Assembly: GCA_028097645.1 (NCBI GenBank)
Contig: JAOHEU010000002.1
Coordinates: 1-64,000, forward strand
Direction of reading: 5' to 3'
DNA: 64,000 nucleotides
From: Candidatus Pelagibacter sp.
Lineage (GTDB): Bacteria; Pseudomonadota; Alphaproteobacteria; Pelagibacterales; Pelagibacteraceae
Of this stretch, positions 46,312 through 55,686 are shown piece after piece (the first letter of the stretch is position 1; each line of letters begins with the position of its first letter). The notes below the pieces were generated by a model, which searched no databases, was not told the origin of the DNA, and saw only the letters and a program-made list of their open reading frames with translations. Both the position numbers and the translations under genes were made by a program.

Positions 46312-47139
46312 TTAAGTAATTTTAATTGGTGGATAGTCTAAAATTACTTCGTTCATTTTTCCATTTAAATCTTTAATTCTATTATCAGACGATGGGTGGG
46401 TACTTAAAAATTCAGGTGGCTCTTTACCTTTATTAAGTTCTTTCATTCTTTCCCAAATTTTAACTGTTTCCCTGATATCGTAACCAGACAAAGAAGCAAA
46501 TATCATTCCAAGATAATCTGCTTCGCTTTCTTGTTTTCTGTTAAAAGGATTAAGAATTCCAAGTTGCGCAAGTAAACCAACAGTATTTTGTCCTGTTGTT
46601 CTATTAATATCCGATAAAACACCACCACTCGCTATATCAATAATTCTAGTTCCAACATTTAACAATGTTCCTCTACTAGCTCTTTCAACTGAATGTTTGG
46701 CAACAGCATGTGCAATTTCATGACCCATTACAGCTGCTAATCCATTAGTGTTTTTTGTTGCATCTAATATACCCGTATAAACTGCTATCTTACCACCAGG
46801 CATGCACCAAGCATTACGTACTTTTTTTTTATCAATTAAAATGTATTCCCAATCAAAATTTTTTGTTGGGTCATCCAAATTTTCTCTGTCAAAATATTCA
46901 GAAATTGAGTCTTCCATTTTTTTACCAATTTCTTTAATTTCATTGAGCGTTTTAGTGTCATCACTCATTTTTTCTTTTTCTTTAATTTTTTCATAAACTC
47001 TTGCAGCTTGTGCGTTAAGGCTGGTCTCTGAAACAATCTTTAATTGTTTTCTCTCAGTAATTGGTGCAGTTGTACAAGAAGGTAGTAAAAAACCACCACA
47101 ACTACAACCCACATATGACAAAAATTTTCTTCTATTCAT
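46312..47139 (-). CDS. M48 family zinc metalloprotease, lipoprotein
   Basis: This is a membrane-attached metalloprotease, probably in envelope protein quality control (Oma1/LoiP/BepA-like). The N-terminus M-N-R-R-K-F-L is twin-arginine-like, and LLPSC with Cys at residue 22 looks like a lipobox. The zinc motif HEIAH is at 140-144, with the third ligand in ESEADYLGM. At 275 aa it is a compact single-domain form without the TPR repeats of BepA. It is convergent with tRNA-Lys, leaving 9 nt between them. Confidence 0.88.
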   Translation of the reverse strand: MNRRKFLSYVGCSCGGFLLPSCTTAPITERKQLKIVSETSLNAQAARVYEKIKEKEKMSDDTKTLNEIKEIGKKMEDSISEYFDRENLDDPTKNFDWEYILIDKKKVRNAWCMPGGKIAVYTGILDATKNTNGLAAVMGHEIAHAVAKHSVERASRGTLLNVGTRIIDIASGGVLSDINRTTGQNTVGLLAQLGILNPFNRKQESEADYLGMIFASLSGYDIRETVKIWERMKELNKGKEPPEFLSTHPSSDNRIKDLNGKMNEVILDYPPIKIT

Positions 47140-47170
47140 TTTAATATAAAATTGATAATAACATTATATT

Positions 47171-47248
47171 ATGAATCTTAATAATAAAATTCTAATTGTA
47201 TTATTTATTGTTGCAATTTCTTTTGTAATTTACTCAAGTTTCAATTGA
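47171..47248 (+). CDS. Possible 25-residue single-helix membrane peptide
   Basis: A short frame, ATG to TGA, encodes 25 residues that are almost entirely one hydrophobic helix (roughly residues 6-22) with polar ends M-N-L-N-N-K and S-S-F-N. It ends 4 nt before the DUF502 ATG, a spacing like real gene pairs here, but no Shine-Dalgarno is seen and the frame is short enough to occur by chance. Function unknown. Confidence 0.3.
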   Translation: MNLNNKILIVLFIVAISFVIYSSFN

Positions 47249-47252
47249 TAAT

Positions 47253-47870
47253 ATGGAAAAAAAATCAAAACGAAAAGCATTATCATTAACACTTAGAAAC
47301 TATTTTATTACTGGTGTAGTTGTACTTATACCAATTGGTTTTACATTATATCTTAGTAAAATTTTAATAGGTATATCTTCAAATCTAATTCCAAAAAATC
47401 TTAACCCCAATCATTATTTGCCGTTTGATATACCCGGAGTAGAAATTTTAATTTCAATATTACTTATAACTGTAGTGGGTGGTTTATCTTTATCCTTTTT
47501 TGGAAGAAGAATTTTAAAATTAATCGATGATCTATTTAAAAGAATTCCTTTTTTAAGAACTGTTTATTCAGCAATTGTTCAAATGACAGAAACATTTTCT
47601 AAAAAAGATGACAATAAAAAAAGTGTAGTTTTAATTGAATACCCAAGAAAAGGTGTTTGGGCCGTAGGTTTCGCAACTAAGGAAAATACAGGTGAGATGG
47701 CAGAAAAAACGAATAAAAAATTGATTAATGTTTTTGTCCCAACCACACCAAACCCTACAAGTGGCTTTTTGTTAATGTTTCCAATTGAAGATGTGATTTA
47801 TTTGAATATGACTTTTGAAGAAGCGTCTAAATTTATTGTTTCTGCAGGTACTTCTAATAAACAAACTTAG
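47253..47870 (+). CDS. DUF502 family membrane protein
   Basis: A 205-residue protein with two membrane helices (about residues 14-34 and 66-88) and a C-terminal cytoplasmic or periplasmic domain carrying VLIEYPRKGVWAVGFAT and PTTPNPTSGFLLMFP, the DUF502 landmarks. The family is widespread in proteobacteria and plants (COV-like), and its molecular role in bacteria is not established. It converges with recG and the two stops overlap by 4 nt. In other alphaproteobacteria a DUF502 gene also lies next to recG. Confidence 0.9.
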   Translation: MEKKSKRKALSLTLRNYFITGVVVLIPIGFTLYLSKILIGISSNLIPKNLNPNHYLPFDIPGVEILISILLITVVGGLSLSFFGRRILKLIDDLFKRIPFLRTVYSAIVQMTETFSKKDDNKKSVVLIEYPRKGVWAVGFATKENTGEMAEKTNKKLINVFVPTTPNPTSGFLLMFPIEDVIYLNMTFEEASKFIVSAGTSNKQT

Positions 47871-49918
47871 GCAATATCATTTATAATATCAGCTCTATCA
47901 TATAATTTGATAAGAGGTTTATATTTGCCAATATCAGCATTAACTAATTCAATTCTTCTAATTTCTTTTTCTGCTAGTATAAAAAGATCGCTATTATGTA
48001 TTGGATCAGCTAATTTAAAATTTTTAATTCCACTTTGTTTAAATCCTAATATATCACCAAAACCTCTAATTTTCATATCTTCCTCAGAAATATAAAAACC
48101 ATCAGTAGATTCTTTCAAAGTATTGATTCTTTTTTTTGCATTTTCACTTAAGTTGGATTTAAACATTAGTATACAGGTAGAGTCTTTATCACCTCTTCCA
48201 ACACGACCTCTAAGCTGATGTAATTGTGATAAACCAAATTTGTTAGCATTTTCGATTATTATTACGTTTGCATTTGGAAAATCTATACCAACTTCAATAA
48301 TTGTAGTTGATACTAAAATTTGGAATTTTTTCCTTAAAAAATTATCTAAGATAATCTCTTTTTCTTCTAAATCAGTTTTGCCATGTAAAAGAGATACTTG
48401 ATTAGGAAAAATTTTATTCAGATATTCAAATTTTTTAACAGCAGATGAATGATCTAATTTTTTACTTTCTTCAATAAGTGGACAAACCCAGAATATTTGA
48501 TTTCCAGATTTGATTTCTTTTTTAATAAATTTAATAACATCATCAATTTTACTTTCTAATTTACTATATGTTTTAATAGGTTTTCTTGACTTAGGTTTTT
48601 CTCTTATAATTGAAAGATCCATATCTCCATAAAGTGTCATCGTTAATGTTCTGGGTATAGGGGTTGCGGTCATCAACAAAACATCACAGTCTTTTCCACC
48701 TTTATCAGATAAACGTTTTCTTTGATTAACACCAAATTTATGCTGTTCATCTATAACAATTAATCCTAAATTTTTAAAAAATACTTTTTTTTGAAAAATT
48801 GCATGAGTTCCAAAAATGATATCTATTTTATTATCAGCTAATTTATTTAAAATTTCTTTTTTAGTTTTGTATTCTGATTTACCAGAAATTAATTGAATAT
48901 TTATTTGATTTGAAAATAGTTTTTTTGCAAAGTTAAAATGTTGTCTAGCTAGTATTTCTGTTGGTGCCATAAAAGCGACCTGAAATCCAGAATTAATAGT
49001 ATTATATGCGGCTAACAAAGATACTATAGTTTTTCCACTTCCAACATCTCCCTGAAGTAATCTAAACATTTTATTGGTTGATGAAAGATCGTTATTTATT
49101 TCTTCTAATGTTGTTAACTGATCTTTAGTAAGCGTAAATTCTAATTTTTTTAGAATTTTATTTTGTTTTGCTTTATTTACAACTTTACTTTTTTTTTTAA
49201 TTTTTTTAATTTTTTTTCTTATTTCAGAGTTAACTAAAAATGTTGAAAAAATTTCATCAAAAGCTAATCTTTGATAAAAATTTTTCTTATAATTACCTAT
49301 ATTTTCTGGTTTATGTAATTCTACAATTGCATCATTCCATTTTATATTTCCAAATTTATCTAAAATATTTTCTGAGTGCCATTCATTTAAAGTGGGGAGG
49401 TTTCTTATTATTTGATTAATAATCTTGTTATAAATTTTTTCAGAAATTCCCTCTGTTAATGAGTATGTGATATGTTTTTGCTTTATAAGTGAGGAGTCTT
49501 CAGAAATATATTTGGGATTAGTAAGTTGATATTTGTTTCTAAAAAAACCAATTTTTCCACTAATAGTTATTTCTTTTTTTAGAGGAAGAATTTTTCTTAC
49601 ATAACCTTCATAACTATTAAAAAAAATACAATCAATTTCACCTGTTTCATCAATACAAGAAACTTTATTTGGCAGATTTCTAACTCTTGGAAAAGAATAT
49701 TTTTGAGGAATAATAGTAATTGTTTGGTTTTCACCAATTTTTAAATCCTTAATTTTTGTCGAACGGCTTCTATCTGTATAGGATTTAGGCAACTTCCATA
49801 ACAAGTCAAAAATATTATTAATTTTCTTTTTTTTTAATAAATTAGTTGTTTTAGTGCCAACACCTTTAAGTTTAGTTAAATCTGACAAAAGATATTCATA
49901 ATTACTTTTATTACTCAT
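47867..49918 (-). CDS. recG: ATP-dependent DNA helicase RecG
   Basis: RecG remodels stalled replication forks and branched recombination intermediates. An N-terminal wedge/OB domain (about residues 1-240) precedes the helicase core with motif I GDVGSGKT, motif II DEQHKFG (a DEQH box), MTATPIPRTL, and motif VI QLRGRVGRG. At 683 aa it is typical. I chose the ATG at 49918. Translation could open 11 codons upstream at 49951, but that reaches into sdhE and adds a hydrophobic leader foreign to the family. It is divergent from sdhE. Confidence 0.95.
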   Translation of the reverse strand: MSNKSNYEYLLSDLTKLKGVGTKTTNLLKKKKINNIFDLLWKLPKSYTDRSRSTKIKDLKIGENQTITIIPQKYSFPRVRNLPNKVSCIDETGEIDCIFFNSYEGYVRKILPLKKEITISGKIGFFRNKYQLTNPKYISEDSSLIKQKHITYSLTEGISEKIYNKIINQIIRNLPTLNEWHSENILDKFGNIKWNDAIVELHKPENIGNYKKNFYQRLAFDEIFSTFLVNSEIRKKIKKIKKKSKVVNKAKQNKILKKLEFTLTKDQLTTLEEINNDLSSTNKMFRLLQGDVGSGKTIVSLLAAYNTINSGFQVAFMAPTEILARQHFNFAKKLFSNQINIQLISGKSEYKTKKEILNKLADNKIDIIFGTHAIFQKKVFFKNLGLIVIDEQHKFGVNQRKRLSDKGGKDCDVLLMTATPIPRTLTMTLYGDMDLSIIREKPKSRKPIKTYSKLESKIDDVIKFIKKEIKSGNQIFWVCPLIEESKKLDHSSAVKKFEYLNKIFPNQVSLLHGKTDLEEKEIILDNFLRKKFQILVSTTIIEVGIDFPNANVIIIENANKFGLSQLHQLRGRVGRGDKDSTCILMFKSNLSENAKKRINTLKESTDGFYISEEDMKIRGFGDILGFKQSGIKNFKLADPIHNSDLFILAEKEIRRIELVNADIGKYKPLIKLYDRADIINDIA

Positions 49919-49940
49919 GAAGTGATAATATATTATATTT

Positions 49941-50213
49941 ATGACTCTCAATATAGATCTATTAAAAAAAAAAATTGTTTACAGATCAAATTATCGTGGC
50001 ACAAAAGAAATGGATAAACTTTTAGGATCTTTTACCAAAAAGTACATTGAGATATTGAATCTTAAAGATCTTACTGATTTAGAAAAATTGTTAGATATAG
50101 ATGATACAAATTTATACAATTACTATAATGGTTTAGATTGTGATTTTGAATTTAAAGATAACTACGTTAATTCCTTATTTAAGAACTTTAAATATGATGG
50201 TGAGAAAAAATAG
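49941..50213 (+). CDS. sdhE: Succinate dehydrogenase flavinylation factor SdhE
   Basis: SdhE (DUF339/Sdh5) helps attach FAD to the succinate dehydrogenase flavoprotein. The conserved RGTKEMD motif is at residues 19-25, within a small helical bundle. At 90 aa it is typical. Divergence from recG is a common alphaproteobacterial arrangement. Its TAG stop at 50211-50213 directly touches the encoded CCA end of the convergent tRNA-Ser, with no spacer. Confidence 0.9.
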   Translation: MTLNIDLLKKKIVYRSNYRGTKEMDKLLGSFTKKYIEILNLKDLTDLEKLLDIDDTNLYNYYNGLDCDFEFKDNYVNSLFKNFKYDGEKK

Positions 50214-50303
50214 TGGCGGAAGGACTGAGATTCGAACTCAGGAAAGAGTTGCCCCTTTGCCGGTTTTCAAGACCGGTGCATTCAACCACTCTGCCATCCT
50301 TCC
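50214..50303 (-). tRNA. tRNA-Ser (TGA)
   Basis: The minus strand gives a class II cloverleaf: acceptor GGAAGGA/TCCTTCC, anticodon loop CTTGAAA giving TGA, a long variable arm as required for serine, and T-loop AGTTCGAATCT. CCA is encoded at 50214-50216. Length is 90 nt with CCA. Confidence 0.96.
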
Positions 50304-50388
50304 GTGAAGATTGTTTTATTATTAAAATTATTTAATTCAACCATAAAATAGTCTAATAAAAGCTATAACTTATTAATCATTAGTTCCT

Positions 50389-51267
50389 ATGAATAAAGAA
50401 TTTAACAAAGGACTGTTCTTAGCTGGATTTGGTTCTTTTTGGTGGGGTTTTTTTGGTGTTTTGTATTTTAAATACATTACATACATTGGTCATATCGAAT
50501 TAGTTGTTCACCGATGTCTATGGACAACATGCACATTAATTTTAACAACTTTTTTTTTTTCAAAGTGGGATATTTTTTTTACCATAATCAAAAATAAAAA
50601 AAATTTGTTTTATTTATTCTTATCTGGTTTTCTTATTTTTATAAATTGGGCTGTGTGGATTTATGCTATAGCAACCAATAGGATAATTGATGCAAGCTTT
50701 GGTTATTTTATGATGCCAATTTTAAGTGTAATGCTTGGTTATATTTTTTTTAAAGAAAAACTAAATAAAAAAAGAATATTATCAATAATATTAGTAATTA
50801 TATCTATTTTATATTTAGTTTTAATAAGCATTAAATCTTTACCGTGGGTTGGTATTATAGTTGCTTTAAGTTGGGGTTTTTACAATTTAGTTAGAAAAAA
50901 AATAAATATCGATACCGATATAGGTCTTTTAATTGAAAGCTTTTATATTTTACCCTTTGCGCTAGTTGCTTTTTATTTAATAACGATAAATGGACAAAAT
51001 GATTTTAAGCTGTCTGATCCTCCAATGATGTTATTTATTTTTCTAGCAGGTCCCATGACAATAATACCTTTATTTTTATATGTTAGAGGTGTTGAATTAT
51101 GTGGATTAGGTGCAACAGGTATGATTTTTTATATCACTCCAACATTTCAATTTTTACTAGGATATTTTTATTATGATGAGCCATTTTCATTGGAAAAATT
51201 AGTTAGTTTTATTTTTATTTGGATTGCTGTAATTATATATTTGAAAGATTTATATGAAACTAATTAA
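50389..51267 (+). CDS. rarD: EamA family transporter, RarD type
   Basis: This is an inner-membrane permease of the drug/metabolite transporter superfamily with ten predicted helices in two EamA halves. The RarD stretches FGSFWWGFFGVLYFKY, LIFINWAVWIYAI and GFYNLVRKK are present. At 292 aa it is standard. The substrate is unknown; the family is linked to metabolite efflux. It overlaps the following MltB gene by 14 nt. Confidence 0.87.
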   Translation: MNKEFNKGLFLAGFGSFWWGFFGVLYFKYITYIGHIELVVHRCLWTTCTLILTTFFFSKWDIFFTIIKNKKNLFYLFLSGFLIFINWAVWIYAIATNRIIDASFGYFMMPILSVMLGYIFFKEKLNKKRILSIILVIISILYLVLISIKSLPWVGIIVALSWGFYNLVRKKINIDTDIGLLIESFYILPFALVAFYLITINGQNDFKLSDPPMMLFIFLAGPMTIIPLFLYVRGVELCGLGATGMIFYITPTFQFLLGYFYYDEPFSLEKLVSFIFIWIAVIIYLKDLYETN

Positions 51268-52255
51268 CTATTTATTTATATTCATATTTTTAAGTTTCAC
51301 ACCGGCATTTTCAGAAAACCCAACTGGTTTTAATGCCTGGAAAGAGAGTTTTAAAAAAACTGCATTGGAAAATGATATTTCTGAAGAAATATTTGATATC
51401 GTTATGGCGGACACAAAATTTTTGCCAGATGTAATTAAATACGATCGATATCAACCAGAATTTTATGAGGATACCAAAACGTATATTTCCAAAAGAGCTT
51501 CTTCTAAAAAAGTTTCTAAGGGAATAGATTTTTATAAAAAAAATACAAATCTAATTAACACGGTAGAAAATCTATATAATATAGAAAAAGAACTTCTTTT
51601 AGCATTAATGGGTATAGAGACTAATTTTGGAACTTATGTTGGTAAAATGGATATTTTGTCATCTTTAGCAACCTTAAGTTTTGATAAACGAAGATCTGAA
51701 TTTTTTTCAAATGAATTAATAATTTTATTAAAGTTGATAGAAAAAAATCAGATTGATTACAAAACATTATATGGTTCCTGGGCAGGAGCATTTGGTTTTT
51801 TCCAATTTATGCCTTCAACAATGAAAAATTACGCCATAGATTTTGATAATAACAATTCAATTGATTTAAAAAACAATCATGATGCTTATGCATCAGCAGC
51901 TAATTATTTAAATAAAATAGGCTGGAAAGATAATCAGCCTTGTTTTTATAAGGTTAAATTATCAAATGAAATACCAAAAAAATATTTAAATGTTTCAGCA
52001 AAAAAACTACATGATAAAAAAAAATTAAAATATTTTAGAAAATATATATCAAATGAACATTTATTAGATCAAAAATTTGATAATTTAACAACTTCAATAA
52101 TTACACCTGATAAAGATATAATTCCTGATGCTGAAAATCTAAGTCCTGCTTATATCGTTTTTGATAACTATGAAATTATTTTAAAGTGGAATAGATCTTT
52201 AAGATTTTCGTTAGCTGTTTGCACACTTAAGGAGAAATTTAAAAATGAATTATAA
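51254..52255 (+). CDS. mltB: Lytic murein transglycosylase, MltB family
   Basis: This enzyme cleaves the glycan strands of peptidoglycan from the periplasm. The signal peptide is residues 1-20 (cut after PAFS), with no lipobox cysteine, so it is soluble or weakly attached, unlike E. coli MltB. The catalytic glutamate is E122 in MGIETNFG, with SWAGAFGFFQFMPSTM and DAYASAANYLNKIGW as family stretches. At 333 aa it lacks the C-terminal peptidoglycan-binding domain found in many alphaproteobacterial versions. It overlaps the RlpA-like gene by 11 nt. Confidence 0.92.
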   Translation: MKLINYLFIFIFLSFTPAFSENPTGFNAWKESFKKTALENDISEEIFDIVMADTKFLPDVIKYDRYQPEFYEDTKTYISKRASSKKVSKGIDFYKKNTNLINTVENLYNIEKELLLALMGIETNFGTYVGKMDILSSLATLSFDKRRSEFFSNELIILLKLIEKNQIDYKTLYGSWAGAFGFFQFMPSTMKNYAIDFDNNNSIDLKNNHDAYASAANYLNKIGWKDNQPCFYKVKLSNEIPKKYLNVSAKKLHDKKKLKYFRKYISNEHLLDQKFDNLTTSIITPDKDIIPDAENLSPAYIVFDNYEIILKWNRSLRFSLAVCTLKEKFKNEL

Positions 52256-53006
52256 GTCTTTATTAATAGTATTGTTCATATTCTTGTTAGGTTGTGAACA
52301 AAATAATCTTAATAAAAATGCTGTTAATCAAGAGATTGTGACAAAGTATAAAAATTCTGGTTTTGCACTTGTTTATAATCCAGTGCTAAAAAAAGAAAAA
52401 AAAATTTCAAAAAAAATTGACAACAGATCTCTTCTTATTTTCCACAAAAGTCTAAAAAAGAATTCTTTTGTTAAAATAACAAATCCAGTTAACCAAAAAA
52501 CAGTGATAGCTGAAGTTATTTCAAATAACGTAAAGTTCTCTGATTTTTACAATAGTGTAATAACTTCTAGAATAGCTGAGGAGCTATCGTTAAACTTAAA
52601 TGAGCCTTATATTAATGTTGTTTTGATATCTCAAAATTCAACATTTGTTGCAAAAAAAGCCAAAACTTTTAATGAAGAAAAAAAAGTTGCAGAAAAAGCA
52701 CCTGTAGATGGCATTCAAATTGATAACTTAGGAGAAATCAATCAACTAAAAAATGAAACTATAAAAGAAGAGAATTTTAGTTACTCAATTAAAATTGCTG
52801 ATTTTTATTATAAAGACTCAGCCAAAAACATGTCTGATAGAATTATCAATGAAACAAATATTAGGAACACTCTTATTAAAACAATATCTAATACTAAATA
52901 TAGGGTATTATTAGGACCGTTTAATGATATAAAAAAACTAGAAGACTCATTTAATGAAATTAAATCATTAGATTTTGAAAATATAGAAATTTTAAAAGAT
53001 GTTTAA
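52245..53006 (+). CDS. rlpA: RlpA-like septal lipoprotein with degenerate DPBB and C-terminal SPOR domain
   Basis: A lipoprotein with lipobox LLGC (Cys17). A double-psi beta-barrel-like segment at about residues 30-130 keeps the outline of RlpA (FHKSLKKNSFVKITNP), but the usual ASWYG, the catalytic NGE-type glutamate and the DRGP loop are missing. The C-terminal SPOR-like domain (about 178-250) could bind denuded glycan at the division site. At 253 aa it is plausible for RlpA. Position between mltB and dacC supports an envelope role. Lytic activity looks unlikely from sequence. It overlaps both neighbours. Confidence 0.75.
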   Translation: MNYKSLLIVLFIFLLGCEQNNLNKNAVNQEIVTKYKNSGFALVYNPVLKKEKKISKKIDNRSLLIFHKSLKKNSFVKITNPVNQKTVIAEVISNNVKFSDFYNSVITSRIAEELSLNLNEPYINVVLISQNSTFVAKKAKTFNEEKKVAEKAPVDGIQIDNLGEINQLKNETIKEENFSYSIKIADFYYKDSAKNMSDRIINETNIRNTLIKTISNTKYRVLLGPFNDIKKLEDSFNEIKSLDFENIEILKDV

Positions 53007-54153
53007 GAAATTATTTTTAGTATTATTTGTAAGCTTTATTTATGCTGAATCAGCCCTATCTAATTTTGATGTAAAAGCAAGGACTGCGATCCTTCAAGAT
53101 TATTACTCAGGTGAAATCCTTTATGAAAAAGAAGCTGATATTTCTATATATCCTGCGTCAATGACAAAAATTATGACATCAATAATTGCTTTTGATTTAA
53201 TTAAATCAGGAGATTTAAAATTAGAAGAAAAGTTTATCATTTCAGAAAAGGCATGGCGATTATCAACATCAGGTTATTCATCAATGTTTATTATGGTGGG
53301 TGATGAAGTTTCAGTAGAAAATTTACTTAAAGGAATTATAGTTGCTTCTGGAAATGACGCCTGTGTTGCTTTAGCAGAGGGTATTGCTGGTACTGAAGAG
53401 GAGTTTGCAATTTTAATGACTGCAAAAGCCAGAGAAATAGGTATGGAAAACACTAATTTTGCTAATTCATCAGGTATTAATGACCCTGATAATTATTCAA
53501 CAGTAAGAGATATTTTAAAAATGTCTAAATATCTAATTGATAAACACCCTAAATTTTATGAAATGTTTTCAGAAAAAAAATTTACATGGAATAGAACTGG
53601 TGGCGATCCAATAACACAAGGCAATAGAAATCCTCTTTTATATAAAAATAACTTAGGTGCTGATGGAATTAAAACTGGATACTTAGCAGTAGAAAAATAC
53701 TCATTAGCTTCATCAATAGTTAGGAATGGTAGAAGGTTAATTGCTGTTGGAAGTGGATTTAATTCAAAAAATGCAAGATCAAAAGAAAGTTCTAAATTGT
53801 TGACATATGGTCTTACTAATTTTGATCTTGTAAATATTTCTAAAGCCAATGAACCATTTGATAAAATTGATGTATGGCTTGGAAAACAAGATAAAGTTGA
53901 TGTTTATACTAATGATGATGTCTACAAAACTATAAAAAAAGCTAAAAAAAAACTTTTAAAAGTATCTGTTAAATATGAAGGACCAATTGAAGCTCCAATT
54001 AAAAAAGATGAAAAAGTTGCTATTTTAAAAGTTGTTTACGATGATGAGTTAGTTGGTGAATATGATTTACTTGCTTCAAATGAAGTTAAAAAAGTAAATT
54101 TTGTATCAAGATTATTAAAATCACTTAATTATCTCATTTGGGGCGATGTCTAA
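52999..54153 (+). CDS. dacC: D-alanyl-D-alanine carboxypeptidase (PBP5/6 family)
   Basis: This enzyme trims the terminal D-Ala from peptidoglycan stem peptides. The signal peptide ends near residue 16-21. The penicillin-binding motifs are all present: SMTK at 54-57 with the nucleophile serine, SGN in VASGNDACVALAEG, and KTG in GIKTGYLAVEKYS. A C-terminal PBP5_C domain and an amphipathic end (about residues 365-384) would anchor it to the membrane. At 384 aa it is full length. It starts within the RlpA-like gene and overlaps tmk by 8 nt. Confidence 0.94.
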   Translation: MFKKLFLVLFVSFIYAESALSNFDVKARTAILQDYYSGEILYEKEADISIYPASMTKIMTSIIAFDLIKSGDLKLEEKFIISEKAWRLSTSGYSSMFIMVGDEVSVENLLKGIIVASGNDACVALAEGIAGTEEEFAILMTAKAREIGMENTNFANSSGINDPDNYSTVRDILKMSKYLIDKHPKFYEMFSEKKFTWNRTGGDPITQGNRNPLLYKNNLGADGIKTGYLAVEKYSLASSIVRNGRRLIAVGSGFNSKNARSKESSKLLTYGLTNFDLVNISKANEPFDKIDVWLGKQDKVDVYTNDDVYKTIKKAKKKLLKVSVKYEGPIEAPIKKDEKVAILKVVYDDELVGEYDLLASNEVKKVNFVSRLLKSLNYLIWGDV

Positions 54154-54760
54154 AAAACCAATTATTGTTTTTGAAGGAATTGAAGGAAGTGGAAAAAGTC
54201 ACCATATTTCAATTGTTTCTAAATATCTGAGTAAAAAAAAAATTAATCATATTAAGATAAGAGAGCCTGGGGGAAATCCAAATTCTGAAAAAATTAGAAA
54301 ATTAATTTTAAACAACAAATCAAATTTTAATAAAGATACTGATTTGTTGTTATATATGGCGGCAAGAAGTGAAAACATGAATATCATTAAAAAATCATTT
54401 AATAAGAAGATTATTCTTATTGATAGATTTACAGATTCTACAATTGCTTATCAGCACTATGGTATGGGCGTTGATCTAAATTTAATAGAGACATTAAATA
54501 AATACCTTCTTAAAAATATTAGAGTTAATTTTACTTTTTTAAATATAGTTAATCAAAAGAATCTTCAAAAAAGATTAAAACAAAGAAAATCACTAAATAG
54601 ATATGATAAATTTAAAATGTCGTTTTACAAAAAAGTTCAAAAAGGATTTTTAAATTTATCAAAAAAACAAAAAAATAAATATCAATTAATCAATTCAAAT
54701 TTAGATATAAATAATAATGAAAAACTAATTTTGGATAAAATTGATATATTGATCAAATGA
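54146..54760 (+). CDS. tmk: Thymidylate kinase
   Basis: Tmk converts dTMP to dTDP. The P-loop is FEGIEGSGKSHH (residues 9-20), the DRF-type motif lies in LIDRFTDSTIAYQHYG, and a basic LID region follows (LKQRKSLNRYDKF). At 204 aa it is normal. It overlaps dacC by 8 nt and holB by 4 nt. The tmk-holB-metG-tatD-MBL order is a conserved bacterial gene run. Confidence 0.93.
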   Translation: MSKKPIIVFEGIEGSGKSHHISIVSKYLSKKKINHIKIREPGGNPNSEKIRKLILNNKSNFNKDTDLLLYMAARSENMNIIKKSFNKKIILIDRFTDSTIAYQHYGMGVDLNLIETLNKYLLKNIRVNFTFLNIVNQKNLQKRLKQRKSLNRYDKFKMSFYKKVQKGFLNLSKKQKNKYQLINSNLDINNNEKLILDKIDILIK

Positions 54761-55686
54761 ATTTAAATCCAGCAAGTCAACTTATATTATATGGTCATCA
54801 TTTTGAATTTTGTAATTTTTTAGATCTTTATAAAGATAAAAAACTACCTAATAAAATATTGTTATCGGGAGAAAAAGGTATTGGTAAATCTACTTTAGCT
54901 TACCACATAATTAATTGTATTTTATCCCTTGATGAAGAACATTCTTATAACGAAAAAAATTTTACAATTTATCCAGAGAATAAGTCGTTTAAATTAATTT
55001 CAAATAAATCTAATCCTAACTTCATTTCAATTGACATTGAAGAAGATAAAAAAAGTATCGATATTAATCAAATTAGAAATTTAATATTAAATTTAAATAA
55101 ATCGTCTTTTAATACAAAACCAAGGCTTGTGCTGATTGACAATATTGAACTTTTAAACATTAATTCAGTTAATGCTTTATTAAAAATAGTAGAAGAACCC
55201 AACGACAATATTTATTTTATTTTAATCAATAATAATAAAAAAATTTTACCTACACTTAAATCTAGATGTCTTAACTATAATATTCATCTTAAATCTGAAG
55301 AATCTTTTGATATTTCAAACAAAATTTTGGGTGAAAATGTAAAAGAATTAATTCATGAACAAATGATAAATAACTATAGTACACCAGGATCGATATTAAA
55401 TTTATTGAATTTTGCCAATACAAATGGTGTTGATCTAACACAAACGAACTTAAAAGATTTTATTAAGATGATTATAAATGAAAAAAAATATAAAAAGGAC
55501 TACTTTATTAAACATTTACTTTATTCTTTAATAGAACTTTATTTTAGACAAAACGTATCATTAAGAAATATTAAACTATTGAAAATGCAAAATTATTTTT
55601 TAAAAAAAATTAACAACACTAAAATCTTTAATCTAGACGATGAAACATTATTAATGGAATTTGATGATAAGGTTTTAAATGGATAA
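54757..55686 (+). CDS. holB: DNA polymerase III subunit delta'
   Basis: HolB is part of the clamp loader. The P-loop-like GEKGIGKST is at residues 38-46, followed by DNIELLNINSVNALLKIVEEP and the sensor-1 type LKSRC. The zinc-binding cysteines of E. coli delta' are missing. At 309 aa it fits the alphaproteobacterial form. It is strongly AT-biased with many Asn and Lys. It overlaps tmk and metG. Confidence 0.9.
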   Translation: MNLNPASQLILYGHHFEFCNFLDLYKDKKLPNKILLSGEKGIGKSTLAYHIINCILSLDEEHSYNEKNFTIYPENKSFKLISNKSNPNFISIDIEEDKKSIDINQIRNLILNLNKSSFNTKPRLVLIDNIELLNINSVNALLKIVEEPNDNIYFILINNNKKILPTLKSRCLNYNIHLKSEESFDISNKILGENVKELIHEQMINNYSTPGSILNLLNFANTNGVDLTQTNLKDFIKMIINEKKYKKDYFIKHLLYSLIELYFRQNVSLRNIKLLKMQNYFLKKINNTKIFNLDDETLLMEFDDKVLNG

